Shown: positions 48,401 to 61,092 of the stretch, in pieces
Position numbering within the stretch: the stretch's first letter is position 1
Layout of the letters: every line of letters begins with the position of its first letter
Source of the DNA: Pterois miles
Taxonomy: Eukaryota > Chordata > Actinopteri > Perciformes > Scorpaenidae
Reading direction: 5' to 3'
Length of the DNA: 64,000 nucleotides
Assembly: GCA_947000775.1 (NCBI GenBank)
Contig: CAMQGK010000001.1
Coordinates: forward strand, 3,471,501 to 3,535,500
The notes under the pieces: model-generated
Told to the model about the DNA's origin: nothing
The model's database searches: none
What the model saw: only the letters and a program-made list of their open reading frames with translations
Program-made: the position numbers and the translations under genes

Positions 48401-50707
48401 TGACCTCTCGTGCAGTTGGCAAACTCTTTATCAGTAAGATTGTGTTACTTTTATGTATTTGACATGCTGTTTCTCAGCTGCGGTGGAGATGGTACCTGAA
48501 TTACTTATGATGAATTCCTCAACAATCAGCATGGATTTCCAATAGAGCTGAAACTTAAGTTAATAGGTAACTGATATTTTTTTAACCTGGACCCTATTTT
48601 TCCATGTTTTTGGGTCTAAGTGACTAAAGGGGACAACTATTGCTGAAATTGCTCCAGTATTGAGGGAGAACGCTGTAACTGACAGCCACTAAACGAGCTG
48701 TGAGGGAAAATGAGCAGCGTCGGTGTGATGTGATGTTCACTAAATGTTTGTTTTTGCTATTGACAGGCTCAGATTGTTATTAGAAGTGTCTGACAACATT
48801 ATGGAAAGGACCCTACAGAGAAATAAAGCATTTTTTCTTCCTTTCACTTGATCTGGTCTCTTTGTTATTGTGTCGAAGTCCTGCTGAAGGAGAAGTCTCG
48901 TTGTGAAATCTGAATATCTTTATACTGTGGCTCAAATAACTACAGACAGCAATCAAATTTAAAAAAGACCACCTCCACATTGTGGAAATTATCTAAATAT
49001 TCAGCCATGACACTGAATGTCTTTTAGATAACACTAAGCTATGCTTTCTGTACTCCAACACAACAAACTTTCCACTATGGATGTTTTCAGTTGATCCACC
49101 ACTGTCTTCCGGCAGCACGTCACCTCACCAGATTTCACAACTTCTCCTTGAGCAAGACTCTTTCCATAATATCAGATATGTATAATAACAATCAGAGCCC
49201 ATAATGGTGAAAACAAGCACTTTTCGTGGACGTGATGATTAGCACCATATTGCAACCTGTGAGCAGCTGCTGTCTACAGCGTTCTCCTTCAATACTGGAC
49301 CAGTTTCAGAAACTGTTGTCCCTAGTAGACAGTTACAGATACAAAAACATGAACAAACATGGTTTAGGTTGAAAAAAAATTACCCTTTAAGCTTCAGCAA
49401 TCCCATTCAATCCCAATGCTTGCAGTTTTTTAAATGCACACTCATGAAACTATAATTATTTATTTCATAATTACTTGCACTTGCTGCATACTATATAATT
49501 TTTTTTTCATCTTACAAATGTACCCGACCATCCCATTTAAAAAGAGGCCATCTTTGCGTATCAATGTTTACATGAAACCCCAGTAACTTAGCAACAACTC
49601 TGTGACCCTCAATCAGTATCCAGATTCTTCCCTCTCAGCGCCGGCCCGACATACTTTTACTAATCTACAGGGGAGTCACAAGATAGCCAGTTGCCTTCTC
49701 TCGGTCATGCCTGTTGTTCCGGAGAGATTGTGTCTAAAAATATTTGCAACGGTTGAGACAGCTGCCAATATATCGGATGAACACGTGCCTGTGTGCGCAC
49801 ATGTCTCGTGACCCAAATACACTTGGACAAAACTCTTGAAACTGAGTCAAACTTTTTGCATTGACGTTATAATTTATTTATAAATATTGTATTAAATAAG
49901 ATGCAGTAATAGTCCAAATTATGATAGCATTTCTCGATCTTGTGCTATCCGTGATTATTTGGGAAACAAAACATTTCTATGCAACAAATTTCTGCAAAGA
50001 AAATCAATGTATTTAGAGTTGTGATATATAATTACACGATAGCTGTGTGTGTTGTTTATTTTTGGAGGAAGAACTCACCGGCCTTTGAGCTTCTCCAGTT
50101 CACGGTGGTGCAGCATACTTCTCATGTGCTCATCCATCTCCTGCACATACACAGTGAAAAATAACAAATCTTTTCTTTTAGGCATTTATAAACTGTCAGT
50201 TTCCTGCAAGTTTCCTTGTTTAGTGTGATGGTAGATAACATGTTATTGATCCCCAAGAGGAGGAATTTACTATACATGTCCCAGCATTGGATGTGGTGAT
50301 ATTTTACATTTTTCAAGTAAACAAATGAAATAATATAAACATTGAAATATTCTTATATAGAAAAATTTGCTTATTCTTAAGCTATAAAACAAACCATTAA
50401 AACAACCAATTAGCTGCAACTGCTGAAGAGTGCAAAAGGTATTTAAAAATACGTATAATAAATCTACACAAAAGTACATAAACGCAAACACACCCCAACA
50501 GAAAAAGTATCTGTCCATACATTGACACTGGAGATGAAACAATACTCATTTTGTCAAACAACTTGTGTACCTCCAGTGTCTTGCAGCCTGAGCTCCTAAC
50601 ATGAGATCACACAGTATTTACACATTTAGAGATCATGTTTGTGGATGAATTACCTGCTTGGAGGCGTGGACTGTTTCACAGAGGATGCACTTTCTGTCTT
50701 TCGCCAT
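33408..50707 (-). CDS. znf106: Zinc finger protein 106 (zinc fingers plus WD40), 21 coding exons, 1761 aa
   Basis: ZNF106 is known as an RNA-binding nuclear speckle protein in mammals. Coding exons, 5' to 3': 50654-50707, 50079-50140, 47490-47684, 44417-46321, 43889-44330, 43311-43380, 42930-43084, 42145-42205, 41718-42044, 39883-40702, 39184-39233, 38230-38399, 38029-38163, 37487-37603, 36415-36606, 35922-35984, 35674-35793, 35437-35508, 35102-35173, 33893-34039, 33408-33464. C2H2 finger 1 uses C7, C10, H23, H29 (CILCETVHASKQ); finger 2 uses C45, C48, H61, H67. The 1.9-kb exon encodes a disordered Ser/Gln/Arg-rich region. A coiled-coil-like segment (SQIDQLLAVSLRED) lies near 915-960. WD40 blades span about 1390-1694 (FEGHQEAVNAMQ, LYSGSSDQTICCY, VGSYDSTISVRD, FSGSSDQCVYAH). 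Two fingers close the protein (WHGCSLVFGMMEHLQQH, CRWKNCEEFF). The start is ATG 50,707, whose MAKDRKCILCE opening is expected for the family. Total length is close to the mammalian protein. Confidence 0.92.
34150..34830 (+). mobile_element. Dispersed repeat in znf106 intron (partner of 11,022-11,320)
   Basis: Starts GCTGTCAAAGTTAACGC and ends in the inverted sense with GATTAATTTGCGATTAATCACG. It shares GACCTCTGACCTCCAGATAT with the copy at 11,022. This copy is longer and keeps both ends; no frame is visible. Confidence 0.65.
41220..41640. other. Repeat-like block in znf106 intron 9
   Basis: A GC-richer stretch (ACTGAGGCTGGAGTGAAGGC, ATTACCGGATGATCCGGG) with a T homopolymer at 41,580-41,600, between exons 9 and 10. 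It is probably repeat-derived; no second copy was found in the window. Confidence 0.3.
46470..46570 (+). mobile_element. Short repeat fragment in znf106 intron 3
   Basis: Contains CTCCCGTTAGGGGTCACCAC, a segment I associate with a widespread fish short element; no other copy is in the window. Low-confidence assignment. Confidence 0.35.
48575..48910 (+). mobile_element. Element, forward member of inverted pair in znf106 intron 2
   Basis: Shares, in order, TTTTTAACCTGGACCC, CCAGTATTGAGGGAGAACGC, AGATTGTTATTA, ATTATGGAAAGGACCC and GGAGAAGTCTCG with the reverse complement of 49,130-49,385. No coding capacity. Confidence 0.65.
49130..49385 (-). mobile_element. Element, reverse member of inverted pair in znf106 intron 2
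   Basis: Reverse-complement relative of 48,575-48,910 at moderate divergence; the two face each other across about 220 bp. No coding capacity. Confidence 0.65.
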
Positions 50708-51544
50708 CTTGAACACAAGTAGAACTCAGCCTATTACTGTCAATAGAGAGAATTTACTGTTTTACTCAATTATTTTGGCATAAGTGCAAATGTCAACTGT
50801 TTCTCAGGACATCACAACTCCACTGCATGTTCTCAAAAGGTAGTAGCTAACCCAAAACACTTCATTCATGCTTCAAAACCCAGTTATTGTGTCAGTAACT
50901 CAGACACCAAAATGAAAAGTTGTTTTGTTATTGTGTGAGTCGTACTGCTTAAAATGATTACATGTTTTTACACCATTGCAGTGAATAAGAAAAACTGTAA
51001 TCAATAAAAATCACACAAAGTTCTGTAAAACCATCCAGAATTATAAATATAATGTGGTGTGGTGAGTACGCGTCAGCCTTAGTTGGATATTGAGCTCCAT
51101 GCTCATTTTCTGGAAAGAACCACACCTAACTATTCATCAACATGCCTCGGTACCACAGCCCAAATGTCAGCTCACAGTTCAACCTGGACACTGGTCTAAT
51201 TCCAGTCTGCTGATGGAGCAACTCTGTGGCCAGGACGCAGCGTCAGAGCCATGTCTGGACTTGTTGAACGTTCACAAACAGGGTGGGAAACTTAATTATT
51301 AACACCACCCACGGGTGACGTTAGGCCTGTGGCTGTGGCTCTACACTAACATGACCTTCTCAAGATGCAACTGACCATATGGAGACCTTGCTCTACTCTA
51401 AAACATTACTGGTTTATACATCTTAGGAGAAATAAAAGTTCAGAGAAAAGTTGGAAAGCACTCTGTCGTCATCGTAACAACTTTGGTATCATCTAAAAAC
51501 AAAAAGAAAGCATCACTGCCATCTCAGTTTTGGGAACTGAACGG

Positions 51545-51806
51545 CAAAATACAGCTAAAATGATGAGTCAACTTATCAATTAGTCCATCAACAGGAAAAT
51601 AATCGCCAACTATTTTAATAATCCATAAACTTTTTACTGAATATCTTTGGGTTTTGGACGGACAAGACATTTAAAGAGCTTGGATTTTGCGGAACTGGAA
51701 TAGACATTTTTCAGTATTTTATGACATTTTATAGACCAAACAATGAATCTAGAAATAATCAGAAGAATAATCAATATTAAAAATATAATGATTAGTTGCA
51801 GCCCTA
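51545..51806 (-). mobile_element. MITE copy upstream of znf106
   Basis: Reverse-orientation relative of 22,975-23,247. It starts with TTATCAATTAGTCCATCAAC, includes ATATCTTTGGGTTTTGGAC, and ends GATTAGTTGCAGCCCTA. Confidence 0.65.
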
Positions 51807-53726
51807 CAGTAAAATATAAGATTAGAAAAAGAAGATGCCAATGTGTACAGCCAGCAAAGTGTTGGTTCAGTTGCAGTATGAAGTAAAATCAGTCACAAAG
51901 AGCACACTAAAAGTAGCTCCAATAACTTGATTTATTTATCGACACAATGTTTTGCCCATATTGACCTTCTTCAACCAACAATCTCATTGGCAGGTAGAGA
52001 ATATAATGTGCTTTTTCTCAATCAAATATGACTGGTAGCGAAGACAAATGCAGTACTAAAATAGAAAAGCTGGCACTCTAACCCTCCTACAGCCAAAATT
52101 AATTCAATTAATTGACAAATCTGTCATTTTGGTCTTAATCAACTAAGATTTACTACTGGATTAATATTTTTTATGCTTTGTCATGCTGAATGACTTATAT
52201 CTAAGACACTTATGAGCACATCTCATAAAACACAAGTTTTAAAGTGCTTTCTAGTGAAACTCTGTTGGGTAAATAAACTTGATTAGTCAACTAAGATTTT
52301 CTTATATTGAGGACAGCCCGAATTGTGTATAAAGATTTTGTATGTTTTTTGTGCCTCTTTGACCCGATGAAAGCAAACTGGGCTAAAACATTATGCTTCA
52401 TATCTTCTTGTAATTCAAGGCAGTGCTTTTTTTGTCATCTGTCTATGCCCAACTCCAGCACATTGGGTGATTTATCAGTCAACCAGCAGAGTTTAATATA
52501 GAATAAGTCTAATAAAGACCATGGGTAAGGTCTGGAGGACCCATTGTACTCATTAGTTAGACCTATATTCTGTTTAAGACATTACAACATGTCTCTAAAC
52601 ACCTCCATCACCATTTCTCCTCACTCCCAAAGCACCAGAGGGCTATTTATAATACCAGTAGGATCCATGGGTCATATTCCTTCTGAGCCACTGAATCTAT
52701 AAGGGGCAGTAGTCAGGACAGGGAAAGACACCACATTAATCTGATATTATTTGATAGCAGGACAAAGGACGATGCCTGTTTTGGAATTACTCCACTACAG
52801 AGCTTTCTCATGCAAGCCCTGAAAAGGACACCGAGTTACATAGAGAGTTAACGAGTTCCCCACAAGGTGTGAGCAGAAAGAGACAATAAAAGCACGTCTG
52901 CTCGAAACAGTTTAACAACAATGGTCAGTGTTAAATTAGCATGCTAACAGTTGGCTAACTTGGTGCAGGAGTTTATCATCACAAATCGCAATACACGTGA
53001 ACATCTGGAGTTTCGATAACAATTACATGTGGCGTTATAAAGCAAGCAAAGTTAGTAAGCTGCAACACAACTCTTACTGTTACATAACAGTTAAAAACTA
53101 ACGTTACCATATGACTGACCTTAGCTAGCAAAGAGCTGATATAGTTGTTGTTAGCCTAGCTGTAGCTAGCTAGCTGCTCATTTACACTATAGGGCAGATA
53201 CTCGTGTCAAGATCAGCAGACGAACTAATGGTCACATTGACTTCTAATAAAATTAACACTGACAGAGCTACAACGACAAGCTACAGCGTTAGTTAGCTAC
53301 AGTTAGTAGGTTAGCAAGCTAGCAACAGCATGCTAGCTAGCGACCCTCCCACTAATGCAGTCAGTGATCTGCTGCATTATGTGGGAGTGCAGCTAAGACA
53401 TAATGATTTTATAGACAGTAAATACTGAAACATGGCTGTTGGCTACCTTTATAACATCCAGATGTGTGTGGGGCTTCTGCATTTTCTCCACCTATCAAGC
53501 TAACAACAACATCCTCCTCCTCTTCCTCCGCGCCCCCAAACTGAACTACAACCCGGGAGGCGTTCAAGAACATCACTGTTGCCGAGTGTTAACGAAAAGG
53601 TTTAATGCCGGTTTTAACATTGCTCCACAAGCATGTCAGGACAGTAGAGGATTTTACGATTTGGAACAGCTGTATGATGTTTATTCTCGTTTATGTTGCT
53701 TTAAATTAAATAAATATACATTTACA

Positions 53727-54830
53727 GTAGATGTGGAAGAAGTACGGTACTCAGCTCTTGTACGTTTAACAGTAATACACTGTGTAGAAATACTCTGTTA
53801 CAACTTACATGTAAAAGTCATGCATTCAAAATTTTACTTCAGTTAAAGTTTAAAAGTATTGGAACATTTCAGGCATTTCATGTGTATTATATTAGTGCAA
53901 TATATTTACTGATGCATGACTGGGTTCATCACTTCAGTACTGCTGCTAGTAAAGGTGAAGCTCATTTTAATTACTCTATATACTGCTGGGTAGCAGCTTA
54001 ATTTATAATACAGATTTAGATTATTAATACAAAAGTATTAATAATCTAAATCTGCAAAATAAAAGTAATAAAAGTACAATATTTACCTACAAAATATGAG
54101 GGAGTAGAAGTATAAAGTGGCATAAAATGGAAATACTCTAGTACAAGTATAGCAAAATTGTACATAAGTATAGTCCTTGAGTAAATGTACTTAATTACTT
54201 TCCATCATTGCATAAATTTAACTAATTGGTATATTTCCCTTGCTGCATGTTAGTTGTACATTGTTCAAAGGGCCAATAGTGACAATTAAAAAGTACTTCG
54301 TACTACAGTGTAAAAATACTATGTTAAAACTTATACGTGTCCTGCACTCAAATTTTACTTAAGTGAAAGTGTAAAAGTATTAGCGTGTATATAATATTAT
54401 TAGATTATAATTACTGATGCATTAGTGTGTATATTACTTTAATTTTGCAGCTGGAAAATTTAGAGCTAATTTTTAACTACTTTATATTCTGTTTCACCTA
54501 TAATAATAATTTAGTAGCTGTGATATGCTGCATTTAAAATTTGTTGTGTGATTCTCTATGTAAATGTATTTGTCCTTCAAAAAAATATGCATGAAAATAC
54601 AGTAGTTGATTTATATTTTGTATTGACAATGTTGAATCTCTCAAGTAACTAAATTTGTTAAATAAACAAAAAATAAACTAAAGGTACAATACTTCCCTCA
54701 AAAATGTTGTGGAGTATAAAGTAGCTTAAAAAGCAGAAATACTCAAGTAAGGTATGTCAAAATTGTACTTATGTACAATACTTGATTAAATATATTTTTC
54801 ACCACTAGACACATTTAACTAGTGTGTATA
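53727..54830 (+). mobile_element. Two AAGTAAAAGTAC-type repeats in tandem
   Basis: Two diverged copies, 53,727-54,210 and 54,283-54,805. Each begins with GTAAAAGT and CATTCAAAATTTTACTT-like segments, has an ATTACTGATGCAT segment in the middle, and ends with TACTTGAGTAAATGTACTTA or its relative. The same family is at 18,886-19,620, 26,262-26,385 and, as a fragment, near 60,105-60,260. Confidence 0.65.
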
Positions 54831-55786
54831 GTTCTCTGGCTGCATGTTAGTTGTACATTGTTCAATAATAAGCTAATAATAACAACAAAACAATGTTAAA
54901 GCTCACTTCTTTAATTAAGAAAGAGTCCACATTTATCTCCATGTATCTATACCTCGGGCAGCATGTGTGTTGATAACAGATTCAGATCCTGGGCTGTTCA
55001 CCACCACAAAATTCAGGCATAAAAAATATATTTTCATTTTACAAAATTTCTAACACAGTGTGTGAGATATAATATTGAACAACACAATTAAGACATTAAT
55101 TCAAGTATTAATTCATATTCAAATCAAAACAAAACAACAGTTGACAAAGACAAATTTCAGACAGATTTAGCCTAAACAAAAATACACATAAAAAGGTATT
55201 TCGTAATAAGAATCCCTTTTGAGTTATCAATATACTGTAATTATAATGCTCTGTGACTTGAACGGATAGTTTCTTGAAAAAAGTAGGACATAAACGTAAA
55301 ATAGTCTATAATATTCCCTTTAGAAGAAGATTATAAAATCCAGCAACATTTGGATCAAAGTTCACATTTTCTGAATTTTACACCTGAAACAGACATCCCT
55401 TAAAACATCCTTTATAAAGCTCTCAAACCATAATAAAGTGTGCTTCAGCTTTCAGCAACTATTTCTTTTACATGCGTACAAAACATTTATGAAATAACTC
55501 TTAATATTATACAACAACAAAAATTTCACTTACTTCTTGTCAAACTGGCCATTTTTAGGAAATGATTCATCTATTAGTATTCAGAACGAATCACAGTATC
55601 TATAAAATGTTCTAATAAATGTTATGGATAGACGCTCCTTAGTGTTAATCATTTTAACTCAAATAACTTTTATCTTGGATAACTTTATCAATCATTTAAA
55701 AAATGATGTAAGTAGTGACCTAAAAAACACAGTCTTGTAAAAATAAATGGTGACTTGGATGATTTGGATGTTACCTGTTAAGCCTT

Positions 55787-58700
55787 TCAGTTTATTTGGT
55801 TCAGCTCCCGAGATTTATTCCTCAGATGCCTCTTACGCATTCTGATTATCCACTGAATTGTGAGTTTGGCAAAATTAGCAGCCTTGAAGAGAGCCATGAA
55901 GACGCCGCAGAGAATAGCTACAGAGTTCCAGGCATTTGCAGTCACTATCTGTTTGGAAATAAGCAAAGATGTGTTAGACACCGAGAAGGACAGACGAGCT
56001 CCAATGAGGACAAAATGTCTGGGAGAACTCACTAGCTTGATTTCTTGCATAAAAGGATCCCGCCATTCAAAAACAGCAAAGAAGAGCTGGTCGGTTTGCT
56101 CGGATTCAGGCCTTTTGTCATTGAATTTCACCACAGTGGACTAGAAGATCAAACATACACAATCAGTCAATTAAACTTTATTGGTAAAGCACCTTTCATA
56201 TAGGTTAGTGCACTTCAAAGTGCTTCCCAGATGACTGACAAGCAGAAAATATGAGTGTGGACCATGAAAACAACAGAAAAGACAAAACAATTCTGCAATT
56301 TAACAATTTGATAATTTGAGACCAACGTATGCAAGACAATAAAATGATAAAAAAAAAAGCAATAAAATAGACTTAAAGCTATAATAACAATAAAAGTTGT
56401 AAAACAGAAAGTAAAATCTACATTAATAATAACAATAAATATATAATAATACATAATAAATATATAATTAATAATTTAATATATTTATATATGTATTTAT
56501 ATATTTATAATAAAGTAAATTATTAATAAATTACCAAAAACAGTATAAAATCATACAATTTAAATACAATAAAATAATTGTTTAATAAATTACCTAAAAA
56601 TAGAATCATATTTAATAAATTAAATACAAGTGATTAATAAAATAAAAATAAAATTGAGTAAAATTGTACAACTTAAATACAATAAAATAAGTAATAAAAT
56701 AACAATAAAATAGAATAACATGTAGCAAGTTAAATATAAAACAGATGACTAAAATAATAGGCATTCTTAATCAAAGGCTGGCTGAAGAGGTAGGTTTTAA
56801 ATTTCTGTTTAAAGATTTCAAACGAACGAGGAAATGAACGCCTTTAAAACCATCATGTAAGTACTGTACTGTAAGTATGTGCTCACTAGTCAGACATAAA
56901 TACCTCTTGACGAAACTCAGCAGTTTCATCTCTTTTCCCAGACGTCCTCACGAAAGACATCTTGACCCAGGTTCTGAAGCCTCCAGAGAAAGTCCACATG
57001 GAGTAATTCCTCTCACACTCCCTCATAAAGTCTGATTTATTTGCACTAGAGAGTCAAAAACCACAGATATCACTGAACGTAAAACACACATTACTATCAG
57101 ACTGGGTCAGACCACTCTTTGTTTCAAAAGGCCTGAAGTAGGAGATAAGTTGTCAAATAACTGTTTACTTAACTGGCTTTTAAATGACAAACGGGACACT
57201 ATCAAGCTGTCGGTGCGTTATCTGTGTTGTGAGCCTCTTCCTCACCAGAGGTCAAGCAGAACAAAAAACACTCCGGCTATCACACCAGTCAGACACCTAC
57301 ATTGTTTGTTTGCAGTTACCTGTCAATGAAGTCACTGAACTTGGCAAAAAGCATGTAGGTGATGGCGCTGAAGTCCTCCTGCGTTTCATTTTGACTGAAC
57401 TGCATGAAGATCAACTCTTTCTTCCTGACGTCTGAAGGGCCGCGAACCACCACCGCTTTCGTCTTTCAGAATGAAGCAGAGTTATTTTAATCTTTAAAAC
57501 AAAAAAATCAAAGTGGGTCACTGTCACAGAATGCAAGATCTATACAGTTTTATGATTTTATATTATTTTATTTATTATCAACATTATGACTGTTGTATTT
57601 AACTTGTGTCTTACTGCTGCTCTGCATGTGTAAAAATTGGTAACAATCAGTATTGCTTTGCAGTTTTGTTGCTTTGTGTTGCTTGCTTGTACTACAGTAG
57701 ATGTACCAAATAATAGTGGATATTGCTGCTCTGCACAGGTTGTGCATTTTGTCCTCAGAATACACATCTTTGTTGCTGTGTTTATGTCGTCTTGTTGTCT
57801 TTAACCATCATCGCACTGGTTTCAAATCTGGCACATTTACAGACATGTTGATCAATGTGATGTCCTTATACATAAAGAAATAGATGATATATATAGCCGA
57901 ATGGAGAGGGGGGGCAATTGTACTTTGGTGTGCCGTTCTAGTTCAATAAAATGTTCAGAAGTACATTCAAAATATATGATTATTGTGGCTGACCTCAGTT
58001 AGATTAGAATACGGCCTGAGGTAAGTCACGTCTTCAATCACACAGTCTCCTTCTTGAGGCTTCCCCGGGTCCACTAGAGGTGGGATGTAGTCGTGGTAGT
58101 GATGTCTGCAGCTCAGCAGCTCAGCGTTGCCAGGGTACAGAGCGATGCCTGCACAAAAAAAAAAACAACACAAATAATGATGAATGATTATGTATTTAGA
58201 TTCTAATGCAGCAGCAACCTCTTGGCTGTCTATTACTATATGTCCAACAACTTTAGATGTATAATGAGGTTCAGTGTCGATTAAAGTTTCATATCATCAA
58301 AAACTTTATGAGTCCTGCCTTAAAAAATGCTGTAGATTCTGCATCGAGTGCTTTTACTTTTGATAGTTAGGAAGTCGCTTCTCATGTTAATATCATCAGG
58401 ATATGATATTACAGTATATTGATCGTTTGGACAACTATACAATATTTGTTGATATCACAAAGTCTGCCATGATTCAATTTTGACTTATTTTCAGGGGCCT
58501 GCGATCGATATGAGATATCATATTTCACACATTTCACACAATCGGTTATATTTATATAAACCAGTTTGCATTCAGTTTGCATCAATGATACTGGATCGAT
58601 CATATTGATGTGTCATTGCAGGATCGTATCATATGGTTTTGCAGGAAATGCGGTCTCTGAAGACCTTTTATGAAACTGTGGTGGCATCAGCCATCTTTTA

Positions 58701-59876
58701 TGGTGTGCTGGGGCAGCAGCATTTCGGCTGAGGACAGGAAGAGACTTGATAAGGTGATCAGGAAAGTCAGCTCTGTCCTGGGATGCGCCCTCAATCTAGT
58801 GGGGGTGGAGGGTGAGAATAGGCTGATGGCTAACTGTCATCCATGATGGGGAACAACTCCCAACCCATGCAGGACACCATCGCAGCTCTGGAGAGCTCCT
58901 TCAGCGACAGACTGCTCCACTAAAAGTGTGTGAAGGAACACTATTGCAGGTCCTTCCTTCCTGCAGCTGTCAGGCTCCACAGCCAGCACTGCTCCCAGCA
59001 GACCACATACACACCAGAACTGACAATAACTGCATCATACCGTACACCGACTGTGTAATATCAGCACTACTCAGGTGTAAACTTCAACTCATACTGTGCA
59101 ATATCTATTTTTTCCACTTGTTTAATTGTGTTAATCGTCAGTTTATTGTCCATATCGTTTATTCTGTTCCTATCTTTAATATTTCCCCTAATTTATATTG
59201 TTCCTATTTTTTGTACACTCCAAATTTCCCCACTGTGGGACTAATAAAGGAATATCTTATCTTATCTTATCACACACCCCTAGTTAATATGGCTGCATGT
59301 TTTCTTTTTCAAATAAAAAATCTGAATATCTTTCCACTACATGTGTTGTTACCTACCTACCCGGTCGCGCCCTGTGTATAATTTATACACACCTGGTGGT
59401 GAAAACGAGTCAACCTCTTTGTAGGTGACGGACATAACGGGGTGGGTGAGTTTCTCCAGAAAGTCGGAGATGGTCTGGTAGGCCAGGAACACCGCCACCC
59501 CGGTGAGCAGCAGGTAGATGAAGATGAGCACCACCGTGAAGAAGTTCTTCAGGCAGAGTTTACTGAATCTCAACGGTGGACCGTTCTCCCTGTTCTCATC
59601 CTCTGTAAAGAAAGGGTGCAGGGAGGACAAACTCATGAGAGATTACCTTTATGGGGTCAAATTAAGACATTAAAACCCAGAATTATGCAGCTCATTAAAG
59701 CAGAGCGACCAATTAAAATTGCCCGAGTCTGTGAGGTGTTTTAAGAGTGTCCACCATGTTGTCACTATCGGCTGTTCATCACCTTGTGAGATGCTGTCGT
59801 TGGGCTCCTTGCGCTCCAGGTCTCCAGTGGCATCGTCAACGAAGCCTGGAGACTGCCGTGTTTTACCTTTGTCGTC

Positions 59877-59908
<32 letters not shown>

Positions 59909-60716
59909 TGAACTGTGAGGTCAAGAAACAAACAAGTAAACAAGTATTAACAGCAAAACGTACTTTAAAAAAGTACTAGTTGGGCAGATTCAGGTCCATT
60001 TCAGACAGTTATATTATATTGTTATTATTCAGATTAATAATACAAAATACAACTACATAATTATATATTATTAAGATCAGATAAGCTCCATTTCAGACAG
60101 TTAAATATTAGACTGGTGCTGTACTAATACATTTCAAGTAAGCATAAAATGTACCATGAAATGCTTAAATAAATAAATAAAATACTCAAGCAAAGTGCAA
60201 GCACCTCAAGATTGTACTTGACTGTTACTTGCCACACTTCTTTTACTAAAGATCTGAGTAATAGGGCTTACTAGAAGGAATCAATAACATCATCATTACC
60301 TTTATTATGGGGATAGTCCTCCAAAATGACAATACTCCCACTGTTACTTAAAGTTATGTTGGAATACCTGGTGACATTTTAATTTATATATATGGACCTA
60401 CAAATCTTAGAGCACATATGTTTGCCTTTGAAATAACATGGTGCAACTTCCAGTTAATTTCCAGTCAGACTCGTAAAAAGCACAAAGTCAGCTATTTTCA
60501 TGTTGAACAACAACCGTCAGCTGCAGTCACATGATGATGTCCAGGGAGCTGGAGAGACAGTGGATCCTCCATGTTGGGAGGAACTTTCAGTTAACAGACC
60601 TGCTGTGTTTGGGTTGTGGAGACAAACACATCAGAGGTAACACAACGCTGACTGTAAACACACAACAGAGGCTGTCCTACCTCCTGGTATGACCGGGAGC
60701 TTTCTTTCTCGAGCAT
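55787..60716 (-). CDS. pacc1: Proton-activated chloride channel (PACC1/TMEM206), 8 coding exons, 361 aa
   Basis: Acid-opened anion channel of the plasma membrane and endosomes; the mammalian protein forms a trimer. Coding exons, 5' to 3': 60681-60716, 59783-59912, 59393-59602, 57994-58148, 57320-57462, 56904-57045, 56033-56140, 55787-55948. The N-terminal cytoplasmic tail contains two Asp runs. TM1 is about residues 76-97 (VVLIFIYLLLTGVAVFLAY), followed by the family hallmark HPVMSVTYKEVDSF. The large extracellular domain has N-glycosylation sites NLT, NET and NYS, plus SGGFRTWVKMSF and FFAVFEWRDPF. TM2 is about 315-334 (ILCGVFMALFKAANFAK). Lys330 corresponds by position to the human TM2 lysine linked to anion selectivity. 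ATG 60,716 gives MLEKESSRSYQE, similar to the human start. The length is close to the human 350 aa; the extra residues lie mainly in the Asp-rich tail. Confidence 0.93.
56165..56830. repeat. AT-rich repeat block in pacc1 intron 6
   Basis: Begins ATTGGTAAAGCACCTTTCAT and AAAGTGCTTCCCAG, resembling the CAAAGTGCTTTACA repeat near 17,200. It continues as AATAAAATA/TAATATTTATA low-complexity DNA and ends near GGCTGGCTGAAGAGGTAGG. Confidence 0.5.
58635..59273 (+). mobile_element. 3' end of a LINE retrotransposon (ORF2 tail remnant)
   Basis: Conceptual translation over several frames gives SFYETVVASAIFYGVLG, then a SSFSDRLLH-like segment, then KEHYCRSFLPAAVRLHS. This is the usual C-terminal end of L2/Rex-type LINE ORF2. 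It is followed by an AT-rich 3' UTR and a GGGACTAATAAAGGAATA end with TCTTA repeats. Stops and frame changes make it dead. It lies in pacc1 intron 3. Confidence 0.7.
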
Positions 60717-61092
60717 TCCTCTGCGCTTCCTTCAGTTACAAAAACCTATTTCTGCTCTTCAAAGGGGACCGTTGGTCTATTTGTGCGAAGTCTGAAAACT
60801 AGTTTTAATAAATACCAGATGCATGTTAAAGTAAATGTATTTCCCCCGTGCTTAAGTCCCGGTTTTCCGCTCTAAAGAGAGAGACACACACACACCGCAC
60901 ACACCCATGGGGGATTAAGCCCATCCCATGATAATGAGGCACCTACTGCCCGCGCTCCAATAGTAAACCTTCTGCCCCTGATGTTTCCTTGTTTCCTTCC
61001 TCCTTCCCTTATTGTGATACCTAGTGCTGCCTTTACACCAACTCGGAAAAGTCTGTGCACAAAGTTCAAAGGTCACAAACGGAGTTAAAATG

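Larger units (their letters stand above)
50708..55786. other. znf106 5' region and promoter, and pacc1 3' flank
   Basis: The znf106 start codon is close to the beginning of its first coding exon, so an upstream non-coding exon is likely, probably near 53.0-53.5 kb. There the sequence becomes rich in GCTAGC and GTTAGC strings before a higher-GC segment with several CpGs at 53,500-53,600. A MITE lies at 51,545-51,806 and a tandem repeat pair at 53,727-54,830. The pacc1 3' UTR occupies the right end, at about 54,900-55,786. No further coding exon is visible. Confidence 0.45.
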
